Source: Bacteroidaceae bacterium (GTDB taxonomy: Bacteria > Bacteroidota > Bacteroidia > Bacteroidales > Bacteroidaceae). From it: a stretch of 48,860 nucleotides of DNA. The notes below the pieces were generated by a model that saw only the letters and a program-made list of their open reading frames with translations, made no database searches and was not told where the DNA came from. Location of the stretch: NCBI GenBank assembly GCA_017541265.1, contig JAFXZK010000013.1:1-48860 (forward strand), read 5' to 3'. This document shows positions 23,407-32,133 of the stretch, piece after piece. The position numbers were made by a program, and so were the translations under genes. The stretch's first letter is position 1. Each line of letters begins with the position of its first letter.

Positions 23407-24396
23407 ATTTAGTCCGACATTAGCTAAATCCGCCGCATATTCATTCATGTCGAGGCATTGCGCTCGTGTAATACGCGCTGCACTCGCTTCTGCGCTATAG
23501 TCAGCATACGGAGCCAGCACCAGCAGAAAACCATCCGAGCACCCCGACAAGTCCCTACCAGATGGGTAAATAAATTGTCCATCCAAACCCCGGTTAACAA
23601 TATGTATCAATGGCAATTTCTCCTTGTAACAAGCATCATATACTGCTTTCTCTGCCGGCGAGATGAAAGGCGAAACCAGAACCGTTCCTTGTCGTGCTTC
23701 TCTCAGATATTTTGTCACCTCTTCTTGTATCTGCTCATCTGTTAGACGACGGTGGCAGCGAACCTGGAGGCGTTCTGGATATGTCACTAAGAACGTATTG
23801 CCGACAGCAGTATATCGGTGTCCCTTCTTTCCTGCCCGGAAGTCATACACCTTGCGCAATCGATTTTGGAAATGGATTTTAAGCCAAAGCCGACGTGGAT
23901 TGTCATTCAGATAGGCTATCCACGTTTGAAGTTGCCCCTTGCGGAATAAGATGCGGTCATTAAATCCGCGCGAAAAAAGAGAAGGCTTCTCAGAACTGAA
24001 CTCCTGAGCACAGGACGAAGAATCATTCCACAAAGCATGAGAACAATCGCTCTTCCATGCAGCGATTATCTTACCTAAAGCATAATCTGCGGGGAGCGTG
24101 TCGCGGACATAGATTATCCCATGGAAATGATCAGGCATGATTTGGTAATGGAGCACCTGCACTCGGCATCCTGTCTTCTTTGTCGTTTCTGCAGCAATCT
24201 TTCTGAAAGCCTCAGCCACGTATGCACCCAAGGCCGTTGGCTTTATCTCTGCCGTATCCGGGCTGTTGCCCACAAGCGAACCTAAAACCCGCTTGCGTTC
24301 CACCGTCGTTACCGTAATAAGATAGATGCAGGCCGAAGTATAGTCATGCTTCTCCATCCGACGCAGCCTATTATGCTTGACAGGTGCTTTTTCCAT
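23395..24396 (-). CDS. REP-associated tyrosine transposase (RAYT) with extra C-terminal domain
   Basis: 333 residues. The Y1/HUH fold is shown by YLITVTTVERKRVLG, the HUH pair H90-F-H92 in MPDHFHGIIYV, and the likely nucleophile Y162 in AYLNDNPRR, a variant of the RAYT YIxxNP motif. After about residue 200 an extra domain (LTDEQIQEEVTKYL, then TVLVSPFISPAEKAVYDACY, LPLIHIVNRGLDGQF) looks like an alpha/beta Rossmann-type fold unlike usual RAYTs. REP-like palindromes flank it on both sides and supply its stop codon. It is probably domesticated rather than a free insertion sequence. Confidence 0.8.
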   Translation of the reverse strand: MEKAPVKHNRLRRMEKHDYTSACIYLITVTTVERKRVLGSLVGNSPDTAEIKPTALGAYVAEAFRKIAAETTKKTGCRVQVLHYQIMPDHFHGIIYVRDTLPADYALGKIIAAWKSDCSHALWNDSSSCAQEFSSEKPSLFSRGFNDRILFRKGQLQTWIAYLNDNPRRLWLKIHFQNRLRKVYDFRAGKKGHRYTAVGNTFLVTYPERLQVRCHRRLTDEQIQEEVTKYLREARQGTVLVSPFISPAEKAVYDACYKEKLPLIHIVNRGLDGQFIYPSGRDLSGCSDGFLLVLAPYADYSAEASAARITRAQCLDMNEYAADLANVGLNASH

Positions 24397-24470
24397 CTTA
24401 TTTTGTCCCTTTTTCTTCGTTTTCTTTTTCCTGTTCCGTTCCTTCTTCGTCCTTTTCTTCGTTCCGTTCG

Positions 24471-24490
24471 TCGCACTTTAGTGCGATGCA
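24471..24490. repeat. REP-like palindrome upstream of the transposase
   Basis: TCGCACTTTAGTGCGA (7-bp stem, TT centre) followed by TGCA. It shares CACTTTAGTG and GATGC with the two repeats at the other end of the gene, in the same orientation. Confidence 0.8.
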
Positions 24491-24496
24491 TCAATC

Positions 24497-26713
24497 CTAA
24501 TGCATCAGCTCTTCCCATGTCGCAAACCAAGGTTTATAAGTGCTCCTGCCTCTTTCAAGGCCAGGTATATATGTGTAGTCTTGCGATTGCCCTGTGTCAA
24601 AGGAATATGTCAGATAATACTCATGCTCAAGATTCTCAAAGCCTTTCTTCTGCAAAGCTTCCCTCGACATAAAACGAGGCCCAGCTCCTTTAAGCTTAAA
24701 TAGTGTGCCAGACAGGCCATTGTGCAGCATCACATAGCGAGCGTTCAAAGCCCTTGGTTCCAAAACAATTGCTCCGGCATCCTCGCCTGTGCGAAGGTAG
24801 CACAGTCCAAGCTCTTTCATCTTCGCCAACTTGTCCTTTTTGGCGAAGTTGACCAAAACCACATCGTCCGGGTCTTGATAATCCAACCCATGCTGAGGAG
24901 CCACATTCTTGTATAGATAGGTCTTCATTCGGCTCCGTTTCAGCCACTCTGCAATCTGCTCCCTCAGGGCTTGCTCGCTGCTATTAGGGTCAATAGTGAT
25001 TCCTTCTGATGGCCTCAAAGGGAAGGCTCCGATGCCAATTGCCTTGATGGATTCATAGTAATGCGACTTCTCAAACTCTTCTCGCGTATAATTTCCAGGG
25101 AAGAGGACATATCCGCCAATAACCTCGCGCTTAGGCTTCTTATTCGTGGGGTCTATATAATAGATAGCATCGCGATAGCGGTGCATTTGGTCAATGGCAT
25201 CACTTGGCGGAATGTCCAAATCGTCGGGATGTGTATCGCTGATTCGGTATTTGGCATCAAAGAGGAAGGTGTATTGAATATCTCGCTGCCGTTTCGTCAA
25301 GCGCAGCACAATGTCTGGACGTTGTTGGGTAGTGAATGTTGTAGTGCCTCCAATGGCAGACGATACTTCATTCTCTTCTTCTCTCACAGGAGCATTGTAC
25401 ATCACCGAAGCCAACTCCACATTGTCTTCTGTTCGCAAGAAAGTAACTTCCGAATGAGTTCCCCAATTCAAGTCGCGGACAAACTGCGGTGTCAATCTCT
25501 TTCCTTTGTAATGAGCCACCGCCTTCTCGCCCAACAATTCAGAGACGATATTCTTTACCTTCAGGAAACACCATATCTCATACAGCATGGCAATATCCTT
25601 TGTCTCCAATTTGTTGATGCCCTCTTCCAACTCATACCCACATTGCAACTCTATCCACTTCTGGTAGATAGTGCGGTAGTTGGTTGATTTCTTCATTACC
25701 AGCGAGTCCTGTACAAATCCTTTGAATATGCCAATACTGCGGAAGAAAGGGTGATTGGTGAGCCGTTGCAGTTCCTCGCCCATCTCGTCGAGCCTGCACT
25801 CCATTATCTTTGATTTCGCAACGGTATTCCTGATGTGCTGGCTAACTACAGTAAAACGCTGGAGCGTCTGTGCCATCACAAATTTCAGGAAGCGGTTTTC
25901 CACAGTATCGTTGGTGTGACAGAGTTCGTGCGTGCGATAAAGGTGATGCGGGTCGTCCTTGAACTCGTAATACTCATTCTCTATTTCCTGATTCACCCAC
26001 CTTAGCCTTTCCCGTCGCTCGTATGTCACCCTGTCGTGCAGCTTCCGTCTGGGCGAGTTGATGATTTGTCGGCAGGCGTTGGTGATGTCGCGGAAACAAG
26101 ACTGGAATATCTGCCACCAAATCAGGTCGGACGATTCTCCGCTGCGAGTGCGGAAATTGATGTATGTCTCGCGCAGGAAGGCAAACGACAACATACTGTA
26201 TTCCTGCTCAATGTCACGGATAATCCACTTCATGTCGGTGCGGAAGTCCAGTTTGTAGCTCAACACTTCTGTCGTAAACCGCAGGCTCTTGGCTACTCCG
26301 TTTCTTTTGTAGCAGAGGCAGATGTCTGTTTTCCCCACCTGATTGCCAAACCCTACCGCACCGAACAGCAGGTTGTTGTCGCTACTCAACTGTGCATCTT
26401 TCGCTACATTGGAGAACCTCAGCGACATTTCGCTCACATCCTTCTCGCCTTGGATAAGCACAGGATACTGTGTGTTCTCGAAGAACAAAGCATCGCGCGT
26501 CAGCCATTTGCTCTCGCTCTCATGTCCGTTGAATATAAAGCATGCATCGGCTTGTGGAGTGACAAATTCGGCTGCCAGTTTCTCGTTTCCTTGTTCCACA
26601 CGCAGGTTTTCCATCGCTTTCCGTATGCGGTCGATTGCTTTGTCGCACGAGAAACGCATTCGGACATCGTCGTTCCGAACCTCGAAGCTGAATATGTCTC
26701 TCTTCGCTGCCAT
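24497..26713 (-). CDS. DUF2357 / PD-(D/E)XK nuclease of a McrBC-like system
   Basis: 738 residues. The large N-terminal part matches the DUF2357 pattern (RHRL-type helical region: NRFLKFVMAQTLQRF, LTNHPFFRSIGIFKGF, YEIWCFLKVKNIV). A nuclease core follows, with RPDIVLRL near residue 465 and FLFDAKYRI near 486, the D...DxK of PD-(D/E)XK enzymes. GGYVLFPGNY and IGAFPLRPS follow. It starts directly after the McrB-like ATPase gene with no gap, so the pair is one unit. By analogy with McrBC it would cut DNA (modified or invading) under control of the partner. The target is not readable from sequence. Confidence 0.85.
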   Translation of the reverse strand: MAAKRDIFSFEVRNDDVRMRFSCDKAIDRIRKAMENLRVEQGNEKLAAEFVTPQADACFIFNGHESESKWLTRDALFFENTQYPVLIQGEKDVSEMSLRFSNVAKDAQLSSDNNLLFGAVGFGNQVGKTDICLCYKRNGVAKSLRFTTEVLSYKLDFRTDMKWIIRDIEQEYSMLSFAFLRETYINFRTRSGESSDLIWWQIFQSCFRDITNACRQIINSPRRKLHDRVTYERRERLRWVNQEIENEYYEFKDDPHHLYRTHELCHTNDTVENRFLKFVMAQTLQRFTVVSQHIRNTVAKSKIMECRLDEMGEELQRLTNHPFFRSIGIFKGFVQDSLVMKKSTNYRTIYQKWIELQCGYELEEGINKLETKDIAMLYEIWCFLKVKNIVSELLGEKAVAHYKGKRLTPQFVRDLNWGTHSEVTFLRTEDNVELASVMYNAPVREEENEVSSAIGGTTTFTTQQRPDIVLRLTKRQRDIQYTFLFDAKYRISDTHPDDLDIPPSDAIDQMHRYRDAIYYIDPTNKKPKREVIGGYVLFPGNYTREEFEKSHYYESIKAIGIGAFPLRPSEGITIDPNSSEQALREQIAEWLKRSRMKTYLYKNVAPQHGLDYQDPDDVVLVNFAKKDKLAKMKELGLCYLRTGEDAGAIVLEPRALNARYVMLHNGLSGTLFKLKGAGPRFMSREALQKKGFENLEHEYYLTYSFDTGQSQDYTYIPGLERGRSTYKPWFATWEELMH

Positions 26714-28249
26714 TTATGCCCAATAAGAGACAAAATGCTCGCGTTCAAGCGTACTGCACATTTGGTCAATCTTCTTCTCTGTCTCGCTGGAAGCTCCAAT
26801 GTGTTTTCGGACGATTGCCCTCAGACAAGTCAACAAGCTTATATGTTGCTCGCTTGCTTCTATGCCAAGTTTGGCAATACGCGGGTCGTTATCGGCAATA
26901 CCCAATCGACTGTCGTCCCCCTCAATACGAGATAGAATCTTCATCAGGGTAAACTCGTCCAACGCTTTTGCCAAAGCATAGTCGCTTCCTGCAAACTTCT
27001 TGCAGGCTGCGACATAAAGCATTGCCTCGTTTGCAGCACGATAACCAAGTTTGAAGGGCGTTCCATCCATCAATGTGTTCACTTCCTTCAAGTAGGCAAT
27101 CACCTTATCCGATTCTATTTCCTCTGTCACTTCTGCTGCCCGTTGCGGACGGTTCACAAGCAAATCGTTCATATCAGTCAGCAAGGGGAACTGCTCACTT
27201 TCGCCCGAAAGGAACTTATCGTAATCCACCTCGTTCATCTCCACCGACATCGCTCTGTCCAGCACCTTGCGTGAGAACGAGAAGGTGGTCTCATCCATAT
27301 TCACCGTACCCATCACCATCAGGTTTGGAGGCAAAGTAAGACCTTTGTTTCTGAAATGTTCTGCTAATTTGCGTTTGTCTTCTGTATCAAGGCTGCCTAT
27401 CAATTGCGCAATCATTTGGTCGCTCACTTTCTTCTCATCGCTATCCGAGTCGTATTCTATGAAAGGTTTGATGATGGGGTCTGTGATATACTCATCGTTT
27501 TTATCTGTAGAGCGCGACTCAATGGCACTAAGGAACTCGGCAAAGTATTCTTCCACTGGAGCCAAGTTCATTTCGTCCAAGCAGAGGAAATATGGCGTGT
27601 CTTTGTGTTGCCAGGCTTTCACGATGAACTCCACAAAGGGCGTAAACTCATACCGCTTCGAGATGTTGGAGAAGAATCCCACCACATCCATCGAGTTATG
27701 CCAGTTAGGCTTCACCTGTATCAGCTCGAAGTTCTCTGGTCGGTTGTCTTTCCACCGGTTTTCTTCTTTGGCATAATGCTGTGTGGTAGTCGCCTGTGCC
27801 AACTTCCTCACAATGCGGCTTTTGCCCGTCCCACTTATGCCAGCCAACAGCATAAATGGTTTGGTGCGAAGGGCTGTGAGGTAAGGACGATGTAAAAAAA
27901 TTGATGCCGCGTTAATCTCTTGGCTTTTGGGATTTTTTCCCTCATGATGTATAGGCGTCCTTCCCAACACCATATTAGCCATAACACTAATTGTGGCACC
28001 ATATCCATATTCGTACTTATCAATGTCACTTTGTCCAGAAATTTTGAAACGAACCTCATTGGCTGGAACGTCAGGATGTTGCTCCATATATGCAACAAAC
28101 TCTTGCAACAGGGGCTTTGATATGGTTCGAAGTCCAACAGCTCCTTTGCTAACAGATTTTACAAGATAGCATAATCTGTCTTCATCAACAATTGTTACTT
28201 GTCCATTGTCTGAAGCATTACCTATTTTTAGTTTCGTATATTCAGCCAT
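26714..28249 (-). CDS. McrB-like AAA+ ATPase/GTPase
   Basis: 511 residues. Residues about 1-120 are a separate N-terminal domain that I do not recognise, where McrB family members carry their DNA-reading domain. The AAA+ core has Walker A LLAGISGTGKSRIV (near 140), Walker B LCLDEMNLAPVEEYFAEFL (near 225) and the McrB-type sensor GTVNMDETTFSFSRKVLDRA (near 316). It likely drives or loads the DUF2357 nuclease encoded immediately downstream. A -7 box lies 28 bp upstream. Confidence 0.88.
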   Translation of the reverse strand: MAEYTKLKIGNASDNGQVTIVDEDRLCYLVKSVSKGAVGLRTISKPLLQEFVAYMEQHPDVPANEVRFKISGQSDIDKYEYGYGATISVMANMVLGRTPIHHEGKNPKSQEINAASIFLHRPYLTALRTKPFMLLAGISGTGKSRIVRKLAQATTTQHYAKEENRWKDNRPENFELIQVKPNWHNSMDVVGFFSNISKRYEFTPFVEFIVKAWQHKDTPYFLCLDEMNLAPVEEYFAEFLSAIESRSTDKNDEYITDPIIKPFIEYDSDSDEKKVSDQMIAQLIGSLDTEDKRKLAEHFRNKGLTLPPNLMVMGTVNMDETTFSFSRKVLDRAMSVEMNEVDYDKFLSGESEQFPLLTDMNDLLVNRPQRAAEVTEEIESDKVIAYLKEVNTLMDGTPFKLGYRAANEAMLYVAACKKFAGSDYALAKALDEFTLMKILSRIEGDDSRLGIADNDPRIAKLGIEASEQHISLLTCLRAIVRKHIGASSETEKKIDQMCSTLEREHFVSYWA

Positions 28250-28276
28250 ATTCTATTTTGAATTAATTATCTTTTT

Positions 28277-28284
28277 CAAACTTA
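28277..28284 (-). promoter_or_regulatory. -7 box of the McrB-like operon
   Basis: TAAGTTTG on the minus strand matches TAnnTTTG, giving a leader of about 20 nt. Confidence 0.55.
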
Positions 28285-28409
28285 ATCAAGAAAACATTAC
28301 GGTGTAGAAACAGTTGATGCCAGTGTATGTGTTTATGAATGTTTTTTTTCATTGTTGTTCTCTCATTTATTGACTGCTCCTTTTCTGTTATTTATGGTGT
28401 TGAATAATC

Positions 28410-29354
28410 CTAAAATGGAAGATCTTCGATAGAATCAAACGACTCCTTATAAATTAATTGCTCATCATCGTCGATATCAAGTTTAGCCAATAATTTCCCA
28501 TCGCTGGAGAAACATTTCTTATTAATGTATAAATTAATAGAAAGTTTAGAATTAATATATAAATAATAGCCCTCCTTATTGGAGTTAGGCGGGAAATGAT
28601 ATCCCCAAGGTTCCAATAATAACGATAAATCATTCAAAGAGTGAAACACTATAGGAAATTTCCAATTCATTTCCTTTCTCAACGAAGCAAATAATGGGTG
28701 ATTGTATATTAAGTAGTCTTCAATCCTCTCATCTTGGGTCTTACTATGTTCAGCCAAGTATTTTGTTAGGTCTTGTACTGTATTCAAAGAATCGTTCAAT
28801 AATTTAATAGTATCAATTTCAACCATATTTGCTTGAAACTGCAAATATCGTTGAAATAAGCCTGCCCATTGCTCTTTCAGAAATGAAATAATATCGCCAG
28901 AAGAAATAAATGTTTGTATAACATTATTTTTCTTAAAGGACCTTATTTCTTCTATAAATTGATATATTCTAACATCATCTGCATGAGAGTATTTTATGTT
29001 AGTCCCCTTGTTTTTTAGGTATGTGTAGTATTCTGCATCAACATCTTTTTCTATGAATATATAGACTTGCTTATTGTGTTTAATTGCTGCCTTTATCTCC
29101 TCGTTTGATACTGAATACTTTTCGTCTTTTGATGTTGAGCCAAATCTCCCTCCAATTATTGCGACTAAAATATCAATTGATGCTATTTCATTATAACAAT
29201 AGTCTTCCAGATTTTCATTCGTACCATATGGAATACCTCCTTGTTCATTTCTAACAACATCATATCCTAAACCTTTAATAAAATTATCAAGATCGGTTCG
29301 AATCTGTTTTAAGTCATAAAATGTTGAACTTATAAATACTCTGGGTTTTGCCAT
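28410..29354 (-). CDS. DUF4062 protein, TIR-like N-terminal domain
   Basis: 314 residues. Residues 1-90 carry the DUF4062 signature: PRVFISSTFYDLKQIRTDL, SIDILVAIIGGRFGS and YSVSNEEIKAAIKHNKQVYI. This domain is related to the TIR/SEFIR fold and is frequent in immune-type genes. Whether this one cleaves NAD is unknown. The C-terminal part (after 165) is not recognised. The gene is much AT-richer than the flanking genes and rich in Asn, Ile and Lys, a sign of acquisition. It sits between the McrBC-like pair and the DUF3791/DUF3990 cassette. Confidence 0.8.
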   Translation of the reverse strand: MAKPRVFISSTFYDLKQIRTDLDNFIKGLGYDVVRNEQGGIPYGTNENLEDYCYNEIASIDILVAIIGGRFGSTSKDEKYSVSNEEIKAAIKHNKQVYIFIEKDVDAEYYTYLKNKGTNIKYSHADDVRIYQFIEEIRSFKKNNVIQTFISSGDIISFLKEQWAGLFQRYLQFQANMVEIDTIKLLNDSLNTVQDLTKYLAEHSKTQDERIEDYLIYNHPLFASLRKEMNWKFPIVFHSLNDLSLLLEPWGYHFPPNSNKEGYYLYINSKLSINLYINKKCFSSDGKLLAKLDIDDDEQLIYKESFDSIEDLPF

Positions 29355-29378
29355 ACTTTTTTGTTTGAAAAGTAAAAC

Positions 29379-29510
29379 TTAAAGTTGTTCTTTATTATTT
29401 TGAAGATGGTAATCCAAAAATTCTTTCAACGGCTTCAAATACTCTGCATCCAGATTCCAGTGTTGGGAGTTCTCATAATTGCTATCCTCACTTTTTCTCT
29501 TGATATTCTT
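29379..29510 (-). pseudogene. Duplicated 3' end of the DUF3226 gene
   Basis: The frame encodes SNYENSQHWNLDAEYLKPLK, nearly the same as the C-terminus of the DUF3226 protein (NRNYENTQHWNLDAEYLEPL). At DNA level 29439-29482 and 30438-30481 differ at only 4 of 44 positions. The rest of the gene is missing, so this is a remnant left by duplication or recombination. Confidence 0.75.
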
Positions 29511-29706
29511 GCCAGACCTCTCCTGCCAAGTATTTATCGCTACGGCAATGTAAATCAGCAACGCCCTCCTCAATCATGTTGGCCGTTTCCGAACTATAAT
29601 AGATGTCGGTAGCTTTTTCGAGTGGCACATGAAACATCTCGCTTATGCAGACAATAATTCTTGCACACTGGGTACTTCTCAATATTTGCTTGCTCTCTTC
29701 ATTCAT
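29488..29706 (-). CDS. DUF3791-type small protein (copy b)
   Basis: 72 residues. It matches the DUF3791 pattern loosely: ILRSTQCARIIVCISEMFHV, ETANMIEEGVADLHCRSDKY, then LAGEVWQEY. The ATG at 29706 overlaps the DUF3990 stop as ATGA. Genes of this family are usually found next to DUF3990 genes. A role as antitoxin or cofactor is inferred from the arrangement. It is a different subtype from copy a upstream. Confidence 0.65.
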   Translation of the reverse strand: MNEESKQILRSTQCARIIVCISEMFHVPLEKATDIYYSSETANMIEEGVADLHCRSDKYLAGEVWQEYQEKK

Positions 29707-30173
29707 AGTTGTTCGCTTCCAATAAATGTAAGACATTTCCGCAACATATTATCTGTGCGTATGCAGTATTGGATATTGGGTCTCTCAAATTTCAGCAGTC
29801 CAAGAGCCTCTTCCTGAGAAATCTCACCATTGAAATATCGGTCTAAAGTTAGAATGACTCTGTCGTTGGCTATGCCTCCTATTATCATGTCATAATCGCC
29901 AACATCTTTCCCCTCACGGCATTGTGCAACAAACTCAAGCCATTCCTGGTTGTAGGCTTCAAACCTTTTTATACTCCAAAGTGTTTCGTCAAAGACAAAT
30001 TCATAAGTGTTGAGCCATGCAGGTTGCCCTCTTCTTTTGAATCGTTGAGCATACTTTACTGCCTGTTCATATAGTGAAGTAAGATAGAATCCACGTCCGA
30101 AATCAAGATATGGACGCGAATGTTCTGTGTCTGGACGTTCAACACTTACGTTTGATGAATGATATAGTCTCAT
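29703..30173 (-). CDS. DUF3990 protein, putative ADP-ribosyltransferase-like toxin
   Basis: 156 residues. LYHSSNVSVERPDTEHSRPY and LDFGRGFYLTSLYEQAVKYAQ are the conserved start of DUF3990, which I recall as an ADP-ribosyltransferase-like fold: H4/Y3 near the NAD site and an FGxGFYLT strand. YDMIIGGIANDRVILTLDRY follows. The start and stop codons overlap neighbouring DUF3791 genes by ATGA on both sides, so the three are strictly co-translated. Toxin activity is inferred from family and context. Confidence 0.75.
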   Translation of the reverse strand: MRLYHSSNVSVERPDTEHSRPYLDFGRGFYLTSLYEQAVKYAQRFKRRGQPAWLNTYEFVFDETLWSIKRFEAYNQEWLEFVAQCREGKDVGDYDMIIGGIANDRVILTLDRYFNGEISQEEALGLLKFERPNIQYCIRTDNMLRKCLTFIGSEQL

Positions 30174-30388
30174 GCTACCAACACTCCTTTCTCCTTCATA
30201 TACTCGGTTAAGTCTTCCATTAGGTATCGAGAACTGAAGGTATGCAGTACATCATATGAGGGAACGATGTAGTCATACAGAATACCAGAGGTTTTCAGCC
30301 TTTCGTAAATTTCTTTTTGGGGCAGTTTTAACACTACAGATAGTTTCCCGATGCAATATGTCACAAATTCCAATGTCTTTTTATCCAT
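30170..30388 (-). CDS. DUF3791 small protein (copy a)
   Basis: 72 residues with a full DUF3791 pattern: LEFVTYCIGKLSVVLKLPQK, YERLKTSGILYDYIVPSYDV, LHTFSSRYLMEDLTEYM. It ends ATGA over the DUF3990 start. It lies 7 bp after the DUF3226 gene, so the cassette is attached to the ATPase/TOPRIM operon. It is probably the partner of the DUF3990 protein. Confidence 0.78.
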   Translation of the reverse strand: MDKKTLEFVTYCIGKLSVVLKLPQKEIYERLKTSGILYDYIVPSYDVLHTFSSRYLMEDLTEYMKEKGVLVA

Positions 30389-30395
30389 AATTATA

Positions 30396-31022
30396 TCATT
30401 TCCAATGTCTGCGCATATATTCCCTCAGCGGCTCCAGATACTCTGCATCCAGATTCCAGTGCTGGGTGTTCTCGTAGTTGCGGTTGGCATCCTTAATGAG
30501 CTTCTTTTGGCTTCTTGTTTTCCCTAACAGAGTCTCGAGATAGGCGTATATCTTGGTTTTCTTAGCCGGGATGGTCAAGGTCGGGGGAGTCTTTGTTGGA
30601 ATCCTCACCTTTTCCAGTTCGCCCTCGTATGTTGCCCAGCAATCCATGACTGGCTGGTTGTCTGGATTGATAATCTGCTCCAACATATCTTCTAATTCTC
30701 CAGCATCCTTGTTGTTGGGCAGAAGAAATAACTCAAACTCCACGCCAAACTCATCTCGGATGGCAAGTAACTCCTTGCGACGAGCCTCACAATCTTCATC
30801 GGCATCGAAAATGACAAGGTTCTTGCCGCCAACATCCGTATTCTGCCTCATGGCATTGATGGCATCTTCCTTGCGCAGTTTCTGGTAGCCACCTGTGTCG
30901 TCATCCTTTCCAGGATGTATGATGCTGCCTGCTGGAGCTTTCTCGTGAAACAAGTGATGATAGTAGTTCTCAAAGAACTTCTTATCAGCTTCGCCTTCAA
31001 CTATAATCAGAAACTTTTCCAT
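30396..31022 (-). CDS. DUF3226 TOPRIM-fold protein
   Basis: 208 residues. The TOPRIM motifs are the glutamate E10 in FLIIVEGEADKKFF and the Asp pair in LVIFDADEDCE (D73, D75), which bind metal for nucleic-acid cleavage in OLD and related nucleases. FELFLLPNNKDAGELEDMLE follows. The gene begins 3 bp after the ATPase gene. By arrangement it would be the effector of a two-gene OLD/PARIS-like defence unit, with DUF3226 in place of DUF4435. The C-terminal 40 residues exist again as a remnant at 29379-29510. Confidence 0.82.
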   Translation of the reverse strand: MEKFLIIVEGEADKKFFENYYHHLFHEKAPAGSIIHPGKDDDTGGYQKLRKEDAINAMRQNTDVGGKNLVIFDADEDCEARRKELLAIRDEFGVEFELFLLPNNKDAGELEDMLEQIINPDNQPVMDCWATYEGELEKVRIPTKTPPTLTIPAKKTKIYAYLETLLGKTRSQKKLIKDANRNYENTQHWNLDAEYLEPLREYMRRHWK

Positions 31023-31025
31023 GAG

Positions 31026-32105
31026 TTATGCCATTCCTCTAAGTTCTACATCATTCTCGCAAGCTCCAGACAAGCCCTCGTAAGTGTATTTGTAGGCTTG
31101 ATGACCATTGTTCAAAGTCTTAGCTATGGTATAAAGACGCATCTCTTGTTGATATTCAGGATGGTCTCCCAACATCTCATTCAGACAGTGGAGTGTCTCC
31201 TTGCTATGGGTAGTCACGAAGACCTGTTTGTTCGTCGTCGTTGCCAAGGCGAAGATAGCTTCCCAAAGTTTTTTGTATGCAGAATAGTGCAAGCCATTAT
31301 CTATCTCGTCAATGAGGATAATATTTGTCATTGGATTGGCCGATGCTGCCACAATGTTCAAATAGCGACGCAGACCATCGCCTGTCATACCAAGCGGCAA
31401 CAATTCATTAAGGCCTTCAAAACCAATATATACATCATTGTTGAGAATATCTATTGTATAGATTGACTTGTTGAACATTGCCAGACGTTCCACAATCAAA
31501 TCTTTTTGCTTACGCTTGAATAGTTCTGACAAATCGTTCACGAGGTTTCCTGCCAATAAATCAGCAGTAATGAGACCCACAAAATCCTTTTCAACATACC
31601 CTTCAGCAAGTTTCCTATTAGATATGATGCCTGCCTGATTAAACGTCAAAAAACTACGGAAGCTATCAGTTTTCTCCCCTTCTGTAACATCAAAGAGCAT
31701 TTCTAATGTGTTTATAAGAGCCATCGATTCTGAAATGGGAAGTGGAGCATTTTGTTGCACTGTCTGTTCTTTTTCATCGAACACATACGAAAGATTCAAC
31801 TTCAAATGGCGTAGGACATTATCGGTCTGTCTAGCAACAATCTCTGGAGAATGAGCAAGTATCAGGTTATTGAACATATAACGAGCATCACCCACCCCAA
31901 TCAAATTGTTACGTGACCGTATTTTATTAAGACTTTGCGGAATATCTGGGCTAGACATCCCCATAATCAACAAAAGACATTCTAATATAGAGGTCTTACC
32001 AGAATTATTCTGTCCTAAGAATATGTTAATACGCGAAAAATCATCAATCTTCAGATGGTCAATGCCCCTAAAATTCTTGATTTCTATGTTCTTAAATCCT
32101 TCCAT
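31026..32105 (-). CDS. OLD/PARIS-like AAA ATPase
   Basis: 359 residues. KNIEIKNFRGIDHLKIDDFS opens an ABC/SMC-type ATPase with Walker A FLGQNNSGKTS (31-39), signature-like LPLGMTGDGLRRYLNI, Walker B IILIDEIDNGLHYSAYKKLW and the switch histidine in QVFVTTHSKETLHCL. It is like the ATPases of OLD, AriA and retron systems. It is first in the operon with the DUF3226 TOPRIM gene. A -7 box at 32134-32141 gives a short leader. It probably senses or binds invading DNA or proteins; this is inference from family. Confidence 0.85.
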   Translation of the reverse strand: MEGFKNIEIKNFRGIDHLKIDDFSRINIFLGQNNSGKTSILECLLLIMGMSSPDIPQSLNKIRSRNNLIGVGDARYMFNNLILAHSPEIVARQTDNVLRHLKLNLSYVFDEKEQTVQQNAPLPISESMALINTLEMLFDVTEGEKTDSFRSFLTFNQAGIISNRKLAEGYVEKDFVGLITADLLAGNLVNDLSELFKRKQKDLIVERLAMFNKSIYTIDILNNDVYIGFEGLNELLPLGMTGDGLRRYLNIVAASANPMTNIILIDEIDNGLHYSAYKKLWEAIFALATTTNKQVFVTTHSKETLHCLNEMLGDHPEYQQEMRLYTIAKTLNNGHQAYKYTYEGLSGACENDVELRGMA

Positions 32106-32133
32106 AATTAATAAAAATGTGTGCTTTACGATG

